Source of the DNA: Siphonodentalium dalli
Lineage: Eukaryota; Mollusca; Scaphopoda; Gadilida; Siphonodentaliidae
Reading direction: 5' to 3'
Assembly: GCA_032622095.1 (NCBI GenBank)
Contig: CP136067.1
Location: 93,362,707 to 93,426,706 of the forward strand
Length of the DNA: 64,000 bases
Shown: positions 34,450 to 47,065 of the stretch, piece after piece
How the letters are laid out: every line of letters starts with the position of its first letter
How positions within the stretch are numbered: position 1 is the stretch's first letter
Translations under genes and position numbers: made by a program
Notes under the pieces: model-generated
What the model was told of the DNA's origin: nothing
Databases searched by the model: none
What the model saw: only the letters and a program-made list of their open reading frames with translations

Positions 34450-35675
34450 TCTGACGAAGAGACGAAAACTGGTCCAGATAATGCTGAATGTGGCAAATCA
34501 GAATAAGCTCAGGTACTGTTGTTTTTATTCTTGGAAGTCGTGATATGACTATTCGGCGCACCTATAATCCTATATACGGTTACGCCAGTATATGCCCTTA
34601 GTGGAGAATGGATTTTGAAATGTCACATCGCGATTGTGGGTTTTCATCCTTCAAAAGGCTACGACTAATGTTGGAACTAATAGATGGCTTATATTATGTA
34701 CCGTTTCGTCCATACAGATCGATATTATGACAAACAGTTGAAATTAGTGTGTGATAATATCGACTTCTTTTCAATTTCTGGCGCCAGTTTGGCCGCCATC
34801 TTGACTGAGTATCAATTGACATACCCTAATGAATACTTCATATCAATATTCCATATCAACATGTAATGGTGGGTAGAAATCGGGAAACGATAACGCCCAT
34901 CGTAAGAAAGTAAAGGAATGTAGGCGTGTTTTAAAATATCGGTCGCCATTTTTGCCACCATCTTCGATTTGGAAAACCATTTCTTCCATGAGATGTAAGG
35001 TAATTACTTCACCTCAGTATCTCCAACTCAACTGTAAGCATGGGTGGAGTTGTCTCGACAATAATGCCCAATGATGTGAATATGAGGGAATTTCGGTAAT
35101 ATTTCAAAATCTGTCCGCCATTGTGAGCGCCATTTTGGATTTGAGGGACTTTTATTTGGAAATTGTACAAGGAAAGTTCTTCGCCTAAGTGTTCCCAACT
35201 CAAAATAGTAAGCATGTGTGCAGTTGTCATGGCAATAATGATCACTGATGTTAAAATCGAGATTTTTCTATTTCTGGTGGCCATTTTGGCCGCCATCTTG
35301 GATTTGGGTGAATATTCCTCAACTCAGGTATAAGAGGAATCCTAGCTCGAGTATCTCCTGCACATATATATGCATGGGTGTTGTTATGATAGCAATAACA
35401 TTCATTGATTCGAAGCATTACATCGCGTTATGAACGTCGATTCGGCTTTGACCTATTATACCGGCATTTGGGAAAACGTGATATCAGACAAAATTTCCAA
35501 CAATGAATGTATATTATGGTCCCCATGTGTTCGACAATGACTCTGCTATACGATAAATGTATAACATCACGCCAAGATGCCAATATTTTCCCACCGAGAC
35601 AAACGAAATGTGGTGCTGACCATCTTGGTCGCCATATTGGATTCTGGTGTCGGATTTTTGGCTAATTTGTAACCC
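34450..35675 (-). repeat. Right arm (inner part) of outer inverted repeat
   Basis: It is the reverse complement of about 29,800-30,960. Examples are GCCATCTTGGATTTGGGTGA (35,291) against the left-arm TCACCCAAATCCAAAATGGC, and CTCGAGTATCTCCTGCACAT against ATGTGCAGGGGATACTCGAG. The arm breaks off at 35,675, where the next inverted-repeat element begins, and resumes at 41,778. Confidence 0.7.
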
Positions 35676-36031
35676 TTGGAACAAACGTCGCATTACCGAC
35701 GAATCGAATTCAATTATTTGAATTAGATTCGTCGGTAGTGCGACGTTTGTTGCAAATAAATGAGAGTAGACGCACTACCGACGAAGAATGCGTGTGGTCA
35801 ATACGAATTTAATTGCTGATGCGTCTGAGATCCGTGTTTGAAACAAACGTCGCATCACCGTCGACTCGAATTTAATTCGGAGACATGCAAACGAGCTGCA
35901 TAATGATATGCTAATGAGGGAATTCCAATTGAAACTGGAAAACACCAACGAGCATGACGTAATTTGGTGGTATTTGAATTCAAGTCGACGAAAGTGCGAC
36001 GTTTGTTTCAAATTAAATGCGAGTAGACGCA

Positions 36032-39000
36032 TTGACGCCACATCCGTCCAATCTCCCTACTCTCATCAAGGACGGCCTCGGACAATCGCCATTTCGACCG
36101 GTCACATGATCTCCGGTCATGTGACCCATACCCGGAAGAGATTGCACGTCGGCAGACATTTTTGTTCAACAGCGAAACTTCTCTCGTCGTTTTTCATCAA
36201 ATGTAAGTAAACTGAGTAATGTTTTCAAATAACTTTGGTGCAGTCATCGACTAATGATATAATATGACCGCGCGGATTGGTTCTTAGGTTCCCAATACGA
36301 TTTAATTTCATTTACCAGCCGCTTGAATCGGCGCACATGGCTTTCTGCGTTTTCGACGTATTAGCCCCCACGACCCATTCGGCGATGGGAATGGCAAACT
36401 TTTAACCTGAAGACCCAGACTTCCCTTGTCCCATGTCTTCCTGAGTCAATTCCGCACCCAAGGTTAGCGTGGTTCCATATCTTCATGATTTTACATATGA
36501 TTTTTTTCATTCTGAACTTTTCACTTTTTATTCCATCACCCAGGCCCCATTTGGCAATGGTCATTGGACACTTTCAAGTCGAAAATATACATGACACTGA
36601 TTTAGTGCCCTCCTTTGTGAATTCCCCACCCAGCGGTGTGCCACTTTACACAACTTGATTATTCTACGTTAAATTTTTTTCGTTCTGAATGAGGCACTTT
36701 TCTTGGTCTCCCTAAATCCAATTTTGCGATGCCAATTTGAGACTTTCTGGTAAAAATATCAATAACGCTGATTTTATGCCTTCGTGTGTGACTTCCCCAG
36801 CCAGCGGTATGCCTCTTTCCACAATTTTGTGATTGTACGTTACATTTTTTTCATTCTAAATGGTAGTTTTCTCGGTGACACCTAGATCATGCCATGATTC
36901 TCTACTCTGGCCAACGCCGTAGCATTAGCCAAAGTACAGGTTCATGGCATGATCTAGGTAACACCGAATACAATTTTGCGATGCCAATTTGAGACTTTCT
37001 GGTTAAAATTATCAATAACGCTGATTTTACGCCTTCGTGTGTGACTTCCCCATGCCTCTTTCCACAATTTTGTGATTGTATGTTACATATTTTTCATTCT
37101 AAATGGTGCACCTTTCTCGGTAACACCTAGATCATGCCATGATTCTCTACTCTGGCTAACGCCGTAGCGTTAGCCAAAGTACAGGTTCATGGCATGATCT
37201 AGGTTACACCAAATACAATATCGCTGATTTTATGCCTTCCTTTATGAATTCCCAACAGTATGCCACTTTGCACAACTTCGCCATACTACACCGCCAGAGT
37301 AGAGATTCATGGCATGATCTATCTTTTATCAAACTACTTCAGAATATATGCATGACAGTAGTATTAAAGTGATTGCATCCAGTGAGCACGTTCTGGTATC
37401 CCTGCCCCACTCCTGCTTGGCATAATTATTTAATAGGAAGCGCCTGGTTGAATTTACAGTGGTATGATAGATCACTTCTATCCTCAAGCAACTTATGCCA
37501 TTCAATGGCATTTTTTCTAATGTGAAGGGGTACTCTCAGGTGCTTAATAATAGTGACAGCACGATTATTAATTTGGAGAAAATTACCAACGATCACTAAT
37601 ATTTACATTGAGACATTATTAAAATCAGCCTAAATCCCTACCAATCACTATTATTAGGCCATCACGATTATTATGCACCTGAGAGTTTGGCTTGAGACCC
37701 CACCATAGTTCAATTGACACCAGGTTCTCAGCTTCCATTATTTTCCAATGTTTGAACGCATTGGCATGGCCCTGATAAATGGCTTATTGTGTGGATACCA
37801 GTAATATATTGAGAGTAATCACTTCATTGAACTGGTGACATGAAATAATTCATGAGAGGTAGGGATGTTATACAAACACAAATTAGACCCTGCCTCAATC
37901 GAATTTGTTTCATGGCACCAGTTCAATCAAGTGATTATTCTCTGTTTAATCATATTCCATTATAAACATCTTAATTTACGAGAAATCCTAATATCACTGC
38001 CATTATACCCATGACGTATAAATTTTATTGCGAATATAAATACATGTAACATGCTAGTTAAAGTGACATAATTCATAAGTGCAATTATAGTTTATAATCA
38101 CTCGAGAAATCAAGGTAAATCACAGATACGAATGTAATAGTCATTTTAAAATTTAAAAGTATACCAGTACATGTACATGTAGTGTGCATAGTGTGCATAT
38201 ACATGGCTACATGTGTATGTTGTCTGGGTGAAATAAATCATCTCCCTGAATGAATGGCAATGCCAGAATTGTTAGCATCACTTACAATCTTACATTGAAT
38301 ACAGCAGCACAAATGCATGTTGGTATGTACATGTATTATTACCTTAAAGACATATTATGCACTTGTTCGAGTTCGTGAAGCTGATAAGTTGGTATTCAGG
38401 CGTTATGCCAACCTGGAGAATGTAGCATTCTACTAACATCGTCGAAAATTTCAAAGAAATCGACCATACCATTCAAGAGAAAACGTTGTCAAAACAACGC
38501 TCATTTGTAAATATTTACATCTGAATATGGGACGCAACAATTGTCAACAAACTAACACAAATGATTTCGCCATCCAGAGTCAGGGCATTAAATTAATATA
38601 TCAGAATGACGATGCGTGTTGGTAATTTGGATTAATATTCTTAAAAAGAACAACTTTGAGCATGAATATTCTCCATTTCTATTGGATTACCCTACGGGAG
38701 TGTTTCACATCACTTTAATCCATTGCATGTACATTATTGTATTCGTTTGTTTCAATTAGGGCCCTGCGGACAAATTGATGTGATTCAGAATCTTTCATCT
38801 GATTTGATTCAATATCGCGTGTCCTGATTCAAATTGTATGGAATCATTGGCACCAGTTCCATTCCAATTACTTCCAACAGACTGCATTGCTTTCTCTCTC
38901 AGGATTATGAAACCAACAAAAGACCACACAAACAAATAACACTCACCCCTGATCACGAGTCCTGCTAGGCTGCTATGATGTTGGTCGGTCCTGCTGAATT

Positions 39001-40621
39001 GCTATGATGCTGGTAGGTCAAACTGATGCTGTCACACAAATATACAGGCTATTTTTTATAAAGTTGTCATTTTCACAGTGTTTGGTTAATCCGAGCGATT
39101 TGTGAAAAAGACAGCTCTGGTGTTTGCAAATTTTATGTACCAACATTGAGTCCTTCACATTTGACTAAAAACAATTAATGCTTATCATTTATGATGAGAG
39201 CTTGGTGTAAAATGTTTACTATGGAAGTTTACGAGCATATTTTCACCTCTGCACAATACAAATAATTAATAACACCACACATATACATGTATGGCATTAG
39301 GACAACAGTAGCTCGAAAGACGAGTGTGACTCGCCACACAGTAACATTTCAACCAGGCTCTACTCATAATTCACTTTATAATATTGATTTTGATTTGAGA
39401 AAGGAAAACATGTCATTGAATTGTACACACATCTTTCAAAATATGTGAAGGCATTATGATCATGAGTCTAAATCAGTATTGACGCTCCAATGAGATAACA
39501 AATTTGTGGCAATAATAAGAAAGAGGTCCACAGGTGATTTTAAATGAAAAAAGACCCAATCGCAAAATTGTGGAAAGAGGCACACTGTTGGATGGGGAAG
39601 TCACACACAAAAGGCATAAAATCAGTGCTATTGATATTTTCTACCAGAAAGTCTCAAATTGGCATTACAAAATTGTATTCGGTATTACCTAGATCATGCC
39701 ATGAACCTGTACTTTGGCTAATGCTACGGCGTTAGCCAGAGTAGAGAATCATGGCATGATCTAGGTGTCCGAGTCACCGAGAAAACTACCATTTAGAATG
39801 AAAAAAATGTAACGTACAATCACAAAATTGTGGAAAGAGGCACACCGCTGGCTGGGGAAGTCACACACGAAGGCATAAAATCAGCGTTACTGATATTTTT
39901 ACCAGAAAGTCTCAAATTGGCATCGCAAAATTGGATTTAGGGCGACCAAGAAAAGTGCCTCATTCAGAACGAAAAAAAATTAACGTAGAATAGTCAAGTT
40001 GTGTAAAGTGGCACACCATTGGGTGGGGAATTCACAAAGGAGGGCACTAAATCAGTGTCATGTATATTTTCGACTTGAAAGTGCCCAATGACCATTGCCA
40101 AATGGGGCCTGGGTGATGGAATAAAAAGTGAAAAGTTCAGAATGAAAAAAATCATATGTAAAATCATGAAGATATGGAACCACGCTAACCTTGGGTGCGG
40201 AATTAACTCAGGAAGACATGGGACAAGGGAAGTCTGGGTCTTCAGGTTAAAAGTTTGTCATTCCCATCGCTGAATGGGTCGTGGGGGCTAATACGTCGAA
40301 AACGCAGAAAGCCATGTGCGCCGATTCAAACGGCTGGTAAATCAAATTAAATCGTATTGGGAACCTAAGAACCAATCCGCGCGGTCATATTATATCATTA
40401 GTCGATGACTGCACCGACGTTATTTGAAAACATTACTCAGTTTACTTACATTTGATGAAAAACGACGAGAGAAGTTTCGCTGTTGAACAAAAATGTCTGC
40501 CGACGTGCAATCTCTTCCGGGTATGGGTCACACGACCGGAGATCATGTGGACCGGTCGAAATGGCGATTGTCCGAGGCCGTCCTTGATGAGAGTAGCGAG
40601 ATTGGACGGATGTGGCGTCAA
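36032..40621. mobile_element. Long-TIR DNA transposon, copy 2 (opposite orientation)
   Basis: The element is 4,590 bp and is flanked by the perfect 9-bp duplication GTAGACGCA (36,023-36,031 and 40,622-40,630). The ends are TTGACGCCACATCC and its inverse. Its centre is the reverse complement of copy 1 (for example, 39,140-39,230 matches 14,000-14,090), so the two insertions lie in opposite orientation. The arms contain the same CATGGCATGATCTAG hairpins (36,880-36,960, 37,128-37,205, 39,690-39,765). The left arm has one module more than copy 1. No transposase frame is present. Confidence 0.85.
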
Positions 40622-40630
40622 GTAGACGCA

Positions 40631-41640
40631 CTAAATAAATATTTATTCCGTTTGGATATACACGCTATACTATACTGTGCATGGACGTGTGCAAATTTAA
40701 CATCAACGATGGGTTGAAATTGTTCTTGTAATTTGATTTTCCAGCAATGAATTATTGGGGAATTTGTTGTTTTTAGACCAACATTTGCATATTTTCCTAC
40801 TTTTGGTCCAACATTTTGACTGAAATGGCCTGTGTCCTGGTCCCTCATGACCCCCGTGGCCAGCCAAAAAAACTGCTAATTATTTTCCTATGCTTCTGTT
40901 CAAAATTATGAACTTAAATGGTCATCAGTTGGAAATTTTCCAACCTTCGTGTGGGTGTCAGGTTGGAAATTGTCAGCTCTTGGAAAGCTTGAGGCCAGTC
41001 TAATGCTATATAGGTTTTTGCGGTTTTCATGTTCAAAGTTTTCTCCCGCTGTGCCAAACTATGATCGGATTTTCAGGTTGATCTCTGATTTTTCTTCTAC
41101 TGGCAGAACCATGGTCCGCCCAGTGCATGATCACAAGTCTACTGATCCATTCAGAATAGGCTATTATCCAGGCATGTGAAGGAACAGCCAAGGGGTGCAA
41201 ATTGAATTACGCAAATTTATTAGCCCCCCCCCCCCCAACCGAGACCCTATAGCCGTACGTCCCTGCCCGCCATGGTTATTTTACCACGTGGTTTTAGATA
41301 GGCATACTGACGCAATATATAGTGATATATAGCGCGTTGACCTCAACTTGCTATTACATTGTTAAAACGGTACAACGTTTTCGTATATAAATAAACTGGA
41401 CCTGATTTCTTTCAGACAAGTTCAAAGCAAAATACTACCTAAAGAATCATGTCCGACCTAAAATATGTATCAAATACCTACAAAATAGAGATATAAAACC
41501 AATAATTTCCACTCCTCAGAATAGTAACATTAATTTCGTCGCTTGGAAGTCAAAAGCCACATTTTCTCACTTAATTTTACGTTTTAGAATTGATATAAAA
41601 CTTCCTATTTTAGCCGTTTTGACGAAAACCCTTATGAACG
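40631..41640. other. Remainder of nested element with GTTGGAAATTTTCC-family repeat
   Basis: The GGTCATCAGTTGGAAATTTT block lies at 40,920-40,940, GCCAGTCTAATGCTATATAG follows, and a 13-base poly-C run is at 41,224-41,236 with CAACCGAGACCCTATAGCC behind it. The order (family block, then poly-C) repeats that at about 32.0-32.5 kb. No gene is seen. Confidence 0.5.
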
Positions 41641-41777
41641 ATTTATACCATTTTAAGAAATCGTTTAGATTCGTCTTGAATTAAATGCGACGTTTGTTTC
41701 AACAGACGAATTATGAATTAAACTCGAGTCTAATTCTAATTGAATTAGATTCGTCGGTGGTGCGACGTTTGTACCAA

Positions 41778-42029
41778 TGGTTATGGTTGTATATTAGCAT
41801 AACGAATCGAGCGGAAAACAAGACCGCATGTGATATCATATTTACTATAACGGCGATCGAAGAGACCAGGTGCATATTAAAAATGGCCGCCATGATGGAC
41901 GTCATCTTGTCTGGAGTCTCTGCGGCCTTACACAACCGAAAACAAATTAGATTAGACATTAAGAAAGAAAATTAGTGGGGTGAAGTTGAGTCCTGGGGGT
42001 GCAGAGGTCGACCAATATCTCCTGGACTA
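41778..42029 (-). repeat. Right arm (outer part) of outer inverted repeat
   Basis: It pairs with 29,559-29,780: GGGGTGAAGTTGAGTCCTGG against CCACAGGACTCAACTTCACC, and GCATAACGAATCGAGCGG against the left-arm CAGCTCGATTCGTTATGC. This piece completes the arm interrupted at 35,675. Confidence 0.7.
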
Positions 42030-42179
42030 AAATGGCTGTTTTTATTGGGACCCAATCATCGTGTTCAATTATGTATTTTTGTTTATGACTTCAATGCGTC
42101 TTTCTGGTATATATAATGGTCTTTGAAAGGTATAGTTAAAGTATTTATCAACCTGTTTCGATAAATTCAAAAGCGAATA

Positions 42180-42641
42180 TGTGACCCGCCATATCAAATC
42201 CAGTCGTAAGTCGGGATTATTTTTACCCTGTGCCAATGCATTCTCTTATATATGCGAGTCGACCATAGGTCGCCTCGCATATATAAGAGAATGCATTGGC
42301 CTAACAATTTTTTATCATTTTTTTTAAATAAATGTTTCTTACAATTTTTAGAACATAAAATAAAAAACATCCATTACCCTGCAGGGAGCCCCACACATAT
42401 ATAGAAGCATATAGAAGGGTGTCGTCTGCTAATGTTTGTCTTGGGCTCTGTATGGGTGAAATTATAAAATTGTTAAAGAATACAGGAAAAAATTATTAAA
42501 ATTGTAAAAAAAATTGTTAGGCCAATGCATTCTCTTATATATGCGAGGCGACCTATGGTCGACTCGCATATATAAGAGAATGCATTGGCACAGGGTAAAA
42601 AAAATCCCGACTTACGACTGGATTTGATATGGCGGGTCACA
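42180..42641. mobile_element. TA-flanked MITE, 462 bp, carrying two 69-bp hairpins
   Basis: Terminal inverted repeats start TGTGACCCGCCATATC and continue past GTAAGTCGGGA. TA is present on both sides (42,178-42,179 and 42,642-42,643). Each arm contains the 69-bp hairpin (42,232-42,300 and 42,521-42,589). The centre (AGGGAGCCCCACACATATAT and neighbours) is non-coding. An inverted-orientation copy is at 55,079-55,544. TA targets suit Tc1/mariner-type or similar transposition. Confidence 0.8.
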
Positions 42642-42685
42642 TATTATTAGGTGTATTTTGGAGCGCAAACGGCCATGTGGCTTTA

Positions 42686-43060
42686 AGGGAGTTCTTATTG
42701 TCAAGATAATCAAAGAAGAAGTATTTGGTGGCAAGTTGATTAAAATATAAGTACTAATTGCGAATGCGATTGAAAAAGAGGTCGTTGTTGTCAAATTGAT
42801 AAAACAAAAATATCTCATTGTCAATTTTATTAAGAAAACAACTTCTTATTATAAAGTTGGTTAAATAAGAAGTCCGTATTGTCAAGTTGATCAACAGAGA
42901 AGTCATTACTACATTGATTTAAAAAAAAAAAAAAAGTCATTTATGCTGTCAAGTTGATTTGAAAAAAGAATTAATTTATACTGTCAAGTTGATTTGGGAA
43001 AAAAGAATTTTTATTGTCAAGTTGATTTGTAACAAAATCCGTATAGTCAAATTGATTGCG
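42686..43060 (+). repeat. ~30-bp degenerate tandem array (TTGTCAAGTTGATT core)
   Basis: About twelve units of 28-37 bp share a TTGTCAAGTTGATT core followed by an A-rich stretch and often GAAGTC. The same core forms the short array upstream of the lectin gene at 28,196-28,325. The unit edges drift, which argues for an old array. Confidence 0.75.
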
Positions 43061-43214
43061 CTACACCACGTATTCCATTTCAGAAACACTATAACTGCAA
43101 CAGCGAGGCGACGAATGTAGATTATGACACGAAACTCTACTCGTATTCTACCAGTTCAAAATCTGGGAATTGTGTGATGTCCTGCATGGGAACTTTGTAA
43201 CATTGAAAAATAAC

Positions 43215-43370
43215 GCATTATCGTCATCATCATCATCATGAGCATCATTATCATCTCCTTCATCGTGGTAGGCCTCCTTGTCGCCCTCATCGTCGAGACC
43301 ACCATCGCCATATTAACCACGTCAATAAACCGAGACTACTTCTTCAACAACAACAACAACAACAACACTG
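43215..43370 (+). repeat. (CAT)n and (CAA)n microsatellites
   Basis: There is a CAT run near 43,221-43,238 and a CAA run near 43,350-43,370. The 75-codon frame across them (starting MSIIII) owes its hydrophobic start and Asn run to these simple repeats and is not supported as a gene. Confidence 0.6.
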
Positions 43371-44606
43371 AAGATTATTCCGTGTTAAACATTTATCAAG
43401 ACAGTGTCGTCGAAATCGTCATTATGCATGACCTAGCTCTTAAAGACGTGTTTCACAGTATGTAGATAGGGGAAAGTCCCATCTCTAGATTGCATGATTT
43501 ATATGCGACTTTTGTGAATTGGCTTCAACACGTTTCCCCCGGGTAATGATCGTTTTTAGGACATCGACTCAAAAAAATCGACTAAATCATGTAATCTAGA
43601 TGTAGCTAGGACCTTCATGAACTGTCAAATACACATAGTGTGTGTTAATTGGGTGAATTATACCTGATTCTGACGGATGGTCTGGAAAATACGTTGGCTA
43701 CAGACAAGGCCAAGATAACAGCTTTTGATATCGGTTGGGTTGATGCTGTTTTTGACCAAGTCCGGTCCTGTTACTCTTCTATAACATACTTTACGCCCAA
43801 AATCGTGGGCGGGAGTTATCTTGAGTGCATGTCTTCGGATTAGGTCATATGTACGTTTTGCGTATATGGACATAGAGGACAGCTATTCCCAGGATTTATG
43901 ATATTAAACATGCGTATATCAGAGGTCCGTTGTATGTCAAAGCAACCATATTTATAAGTAAACAAAGCCTTGTTTTCCATAGAATTTCGATGTGTCGCTC
44001 TATCAGAAAATCTAATGAAACAATATGTTAAAGGCACGGGCGGCGTTCGTTGCAGAAATATTAATATTTGTTCAAATCGCCATCAACAGAAGGAATATTA
44101 AAATATATATAGTTTTGTTCATATGACAAACATTATCAGCGCGTAAATAGTATATTGTCGCGTCAAGACGTACGATGGTGTACGTAAACAAGAGCTTGCT
44201 CGTGTTACAGAGGTGTTGCTTCTGTTTATATAACACAGCGCAGTTCTATTGGTTAATCACACACAAATTATATAAACGCTCTTTATTATTTCCACATGAG
44301 GAAAACAGTAATAAATAACGCTCTATATGTTTACCATATCCGGATCTAAACAAAAGCCAGGTTCTGTAACGTTTTTTTGCATTTGTTTACATAACAAAGG
44401 AAAAACATTTGACAATAACTATTTATGCCATATTTCTGATTGGTATAAGAACAAGGTCTGTCTATATTTTACTATTCTTTCTTTATGGCGGTTTTTGACG
44501 GATGTGAATATTTAACAGCATACCCACCGCCGCCCGTATATTTAAACAATAGTATCACGACTTTAAACGATTGTATAACGACTTTACCTTTTTATATCAC
44601 AGTAAT
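43371..44606. other. Intergenic, no feature recognised
   Basis: The stretch is AT-rich. Short frames at 43,649-43,843 and 44,327-44,515 show no domain and no splice-compatible neighbours. Small palindromes such as ACAAGAGCTTGCTCGTG near 44,189 are the only structure seen. Confidence 0.4.
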
Positions 44607-46606
44607 TAGCGAGTTTGCGATACCCGTCCGACGGGTACGGGTACCGGTAGATTCTGGTAGATTGGTGAAATTCGTCACGGTCATTTGCGTACTTTTAATG
44701 CAGCACATAAAGCGATAGGGATTTGGAACGGGTAGATGTATCTCATTGACTGGTAGTCTTTCACTAAAGTTTTCTCACTCAAAAGTGCATTAGTTATATG
44801 TGATAACAGTCAGCTATGCATTAATATATTTATTGCGCGATTTCATTGCCAAATCTCATTGATACATTTGTCATTTAAGCTATGTGTTATGTTCAAAGTA
44901 TCGAGGCGGCTTCTAGCACCAAGATAACTATGGAACGCCGATTTGTTTACTGACAAATGTCTACACTCAAGTAATGACATGTGATGATAAGAGAGTGAGT
45001 TGATACGCAGTCTCGGCACATGGACGTGATTATAGAGGGTCTCCGCGTTGAGAAGGGGTGTCCACCTTCAAATTCCCAACTATTCACCCCCTTGAACCAC
45101 ACCAATCAGAGGTTTGTGCCTAATTCAAATTGTGCACCCCATTGGGCTCTGATTTCCCCCAACTGATCCTTCACTGTCCTGAATATTAGAGCAGTCTATT
45201 CTAAATGGATCAGTTTTGACGAGCAACTGAATGTGGATAGACCAGGGCACACCGGGTCGACCATGGTTCGGTCTTGTGTGAGAACGTTTTGAAATCTGAA
45301 CATGAAAATTTATAAATTATAGACTTTCCTCAAGCTTTACATTTGTTGGATATTTTCAACTTAACTGCTGGCCATATAGCCCGATTTTGTTTCTACCAAA
45401 AGTAGGAATATTTGCAAATGTTGGTCTAAAACAATAAAAAAAATCCCCATTAATACATTTTTGGAAAATCAAACTGAATGACAGAATAATTTCAACGTAT
45501 GTTTGGTGCGTTAGGTATATGCAATTTCCAACTGTTGGGTGAGACACCCCACCCCTCTCGCCACGTCCCCTATCGACCCTTTGTGCATGGGCATAATTAC
45601 ACCGTGAATGTGTTACACGATTGAATACAACCGTTCAGTTATTGTATCTTATGTGGTGGTGACTGATTTCTCATTTTAATATAGATATTTGACATTTGAA
45701 CGGACATGACGCATTTGAACCCCAAGACTGTTGGATATTGTAGTGGCCGATATTGACACAAAATACTGATATACACACACCTCATACTCGGCACAATCTT
45801 ATATACCGTCGTCAGAGCGACTTTTAGCTGTTTTCATTTTTTCGCATAGAAGTGAAACAAACGCTCTTTATTCAAACCATATAATGAATAGTGTACCATT
45901 AAACACCCTTTATATTTAACAAGTTTAATTTTTCTACCTACATCCGGGTTTAGACCCAGACAAATATCCAAGTTCTTGGGATAAATATTCCCTTGCCCGA
46001 CCCTTCGAAAGATTCCAACCCATTATCAATTATATGACTAAATATTCCCCAACTAATATAAGGGGCAATTTCGGTCTTATATCTGACTAAAAGTACATGC
46101 ACGTAGGACATTCTTTGACCCTGGTTCTAAAACAACATATTTTACACCGAATAATGGTTGGATTATTAAATTAGCGTAATTGTATATTTGTGCTATCATA
46201 ACATATTTTCTCAGTCAGAAAATTCCATCTGTTCTAGACGAAACTCGAACGGTCTGGGAAATTATTTATGAAAGCCAGTTATTGAAAATGTTACCAAAAT
46301 GGGTCAAAGAAAGACGCCACCCCCTTCCACTTTCGCCTCGTCCCTGGTGAATGCAAATCATTATCCACGCAGATGTCCATCATATAACCATAACAGCAAG
46401 TATAACGTCGGCCAAGAAAGCAAATGCGTATAACAATTTCTCTATATCATATATCTAGTGTGCTGCAATTGGCTCACCATACATTACCCGTCGATATGCT
46501 TAATTCTACCCGTAAAACAGTTTGCGATTTCAAAACGTGTACCGGTACGGGTAGCTACCAGTACCCGTACCGATACCCGTACCCGTTTGAAATCGCAAAC
46601 TCGCTA
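44607..46606. mobile_element. ~2.0-kb element with TAGCGAGTTTGCGAT ends and CCCGTACCGG palindromes
   Basis: The left end TAGCGAGTTTGCGAT is inverted at the right as ATCGCAAACTCGCTA. Just inside both ends are GTACCGG/CCCGTACC-rich palindromes (44,622-44,650 and 46,538-46,586). The right end is itself a small hairpin (GTTTGCGATTTCAAAACG against CGTTTGAAATCGCAAAC). The interior includes GTTGGAAATTTCC-family sequence around 45,050-45,560 and no coding region. The two ends may instead be two separate small hairpin elements. Confidence 0.5.
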
Positions 46607-46616
46607 TTATTGAATT

Positions 46617-47065
46617 AGTGATATTATAAATTCATTTTGTGATATCACAAAATCGAATATATGATATCACAGAATAAGTAACCATTTAGTGATATCAATA
46701 GTTCGATTTTATGATGTCATAAAATGATTTAATGATATCACAAAATGATTAATAGTAGTCCATCTATACCATATTCTATTTAGTGATATCACAAAATGAA
46801 TTAGTGATATCATAAATTCAATTTATGATATCACAAAATTAATTTATAATATCACAAAATCGAATTATTGATATCAATAAATGCTTACTATTTTGTTATA
46901 TCAATAATTAGATTTTGTGATATCAAAAAATTAATTTATGATATCACAGATATCTTTAAATCATTTTATGATATCATAACATATTTAATGATATTATATA
47001 TTCGATTTTGTGATATATTTTCATTTAGTGATATCATAGAATGAATTATATCACTAAATAGGTAA
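46617..47065. repeat. Tandem array of TGATATCA palindromes
   Basis: About twenty TGATATCA or near-identical 8-mers occur in 450 bp, spaced about 18-27 bp and usually followed by CAAAAT or TAAAT-like sequence. Because the unit is palindromic, both strands read alike. No CRISPR-like unique spacers are present; the spacers are themselves similar and AT-rich. Confidence 0.8.

Larger units (their letters stand above)
35676..41777. mobile_element. Second-level inverted-repeat element (TTGGWACAAACG ends), nested
   Basis: The left end TTGGAACAAACGTCGCATTA mirrors the right end ACGTTTGTACCAA, with CGACGAATC and AATTCAATT blocks repeated in both orientations near each end (35,680-36,030 and 41,640-41,777). 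About 1.5 kb remains when the 4.6-kb long-TIR copy inside it is removed. It interrupts the right arm of the 29.5-42.0 kb element. No clear target duplication was found. Non-coding. Confidence 0.55.
29559..42029. mobile_element. Outer inverted-repeat element, 12.5 kb with nested insertions
   Basis: The ends GTCCAGGATATATTGGTAGA and the inverse of ACCAATATCTCCTGGAC are both preceded or followed by TA. The left arm (about 29,559-30,960) pairs with a right arm that is split: 34,450-35,675 and 41,778-42,029. The split is caused by the element at 35,676-41,777. Without insertions the element would be about 6.4 kb, with ~1.4-kb arms. No transposase is recognised. The class is uncertain; TA flanks would suit a TA-targeting family. 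Confidence 0.65.

Noticed and set aside
43238..43465. 75-codon frame with a hydrophobic start that could look like a signal peptide exon
   Set aside because: The hydrophobic start and the Asn run come from CAT and CAA microsatellites, and there is no plausible downstream partner exon.
46617..47065. Possible CRISPR array (regular short palindromic repeats)
   Set aside because: The spacers are not unique, unit length is irregular, no cas genes exist, and the genome is animal.
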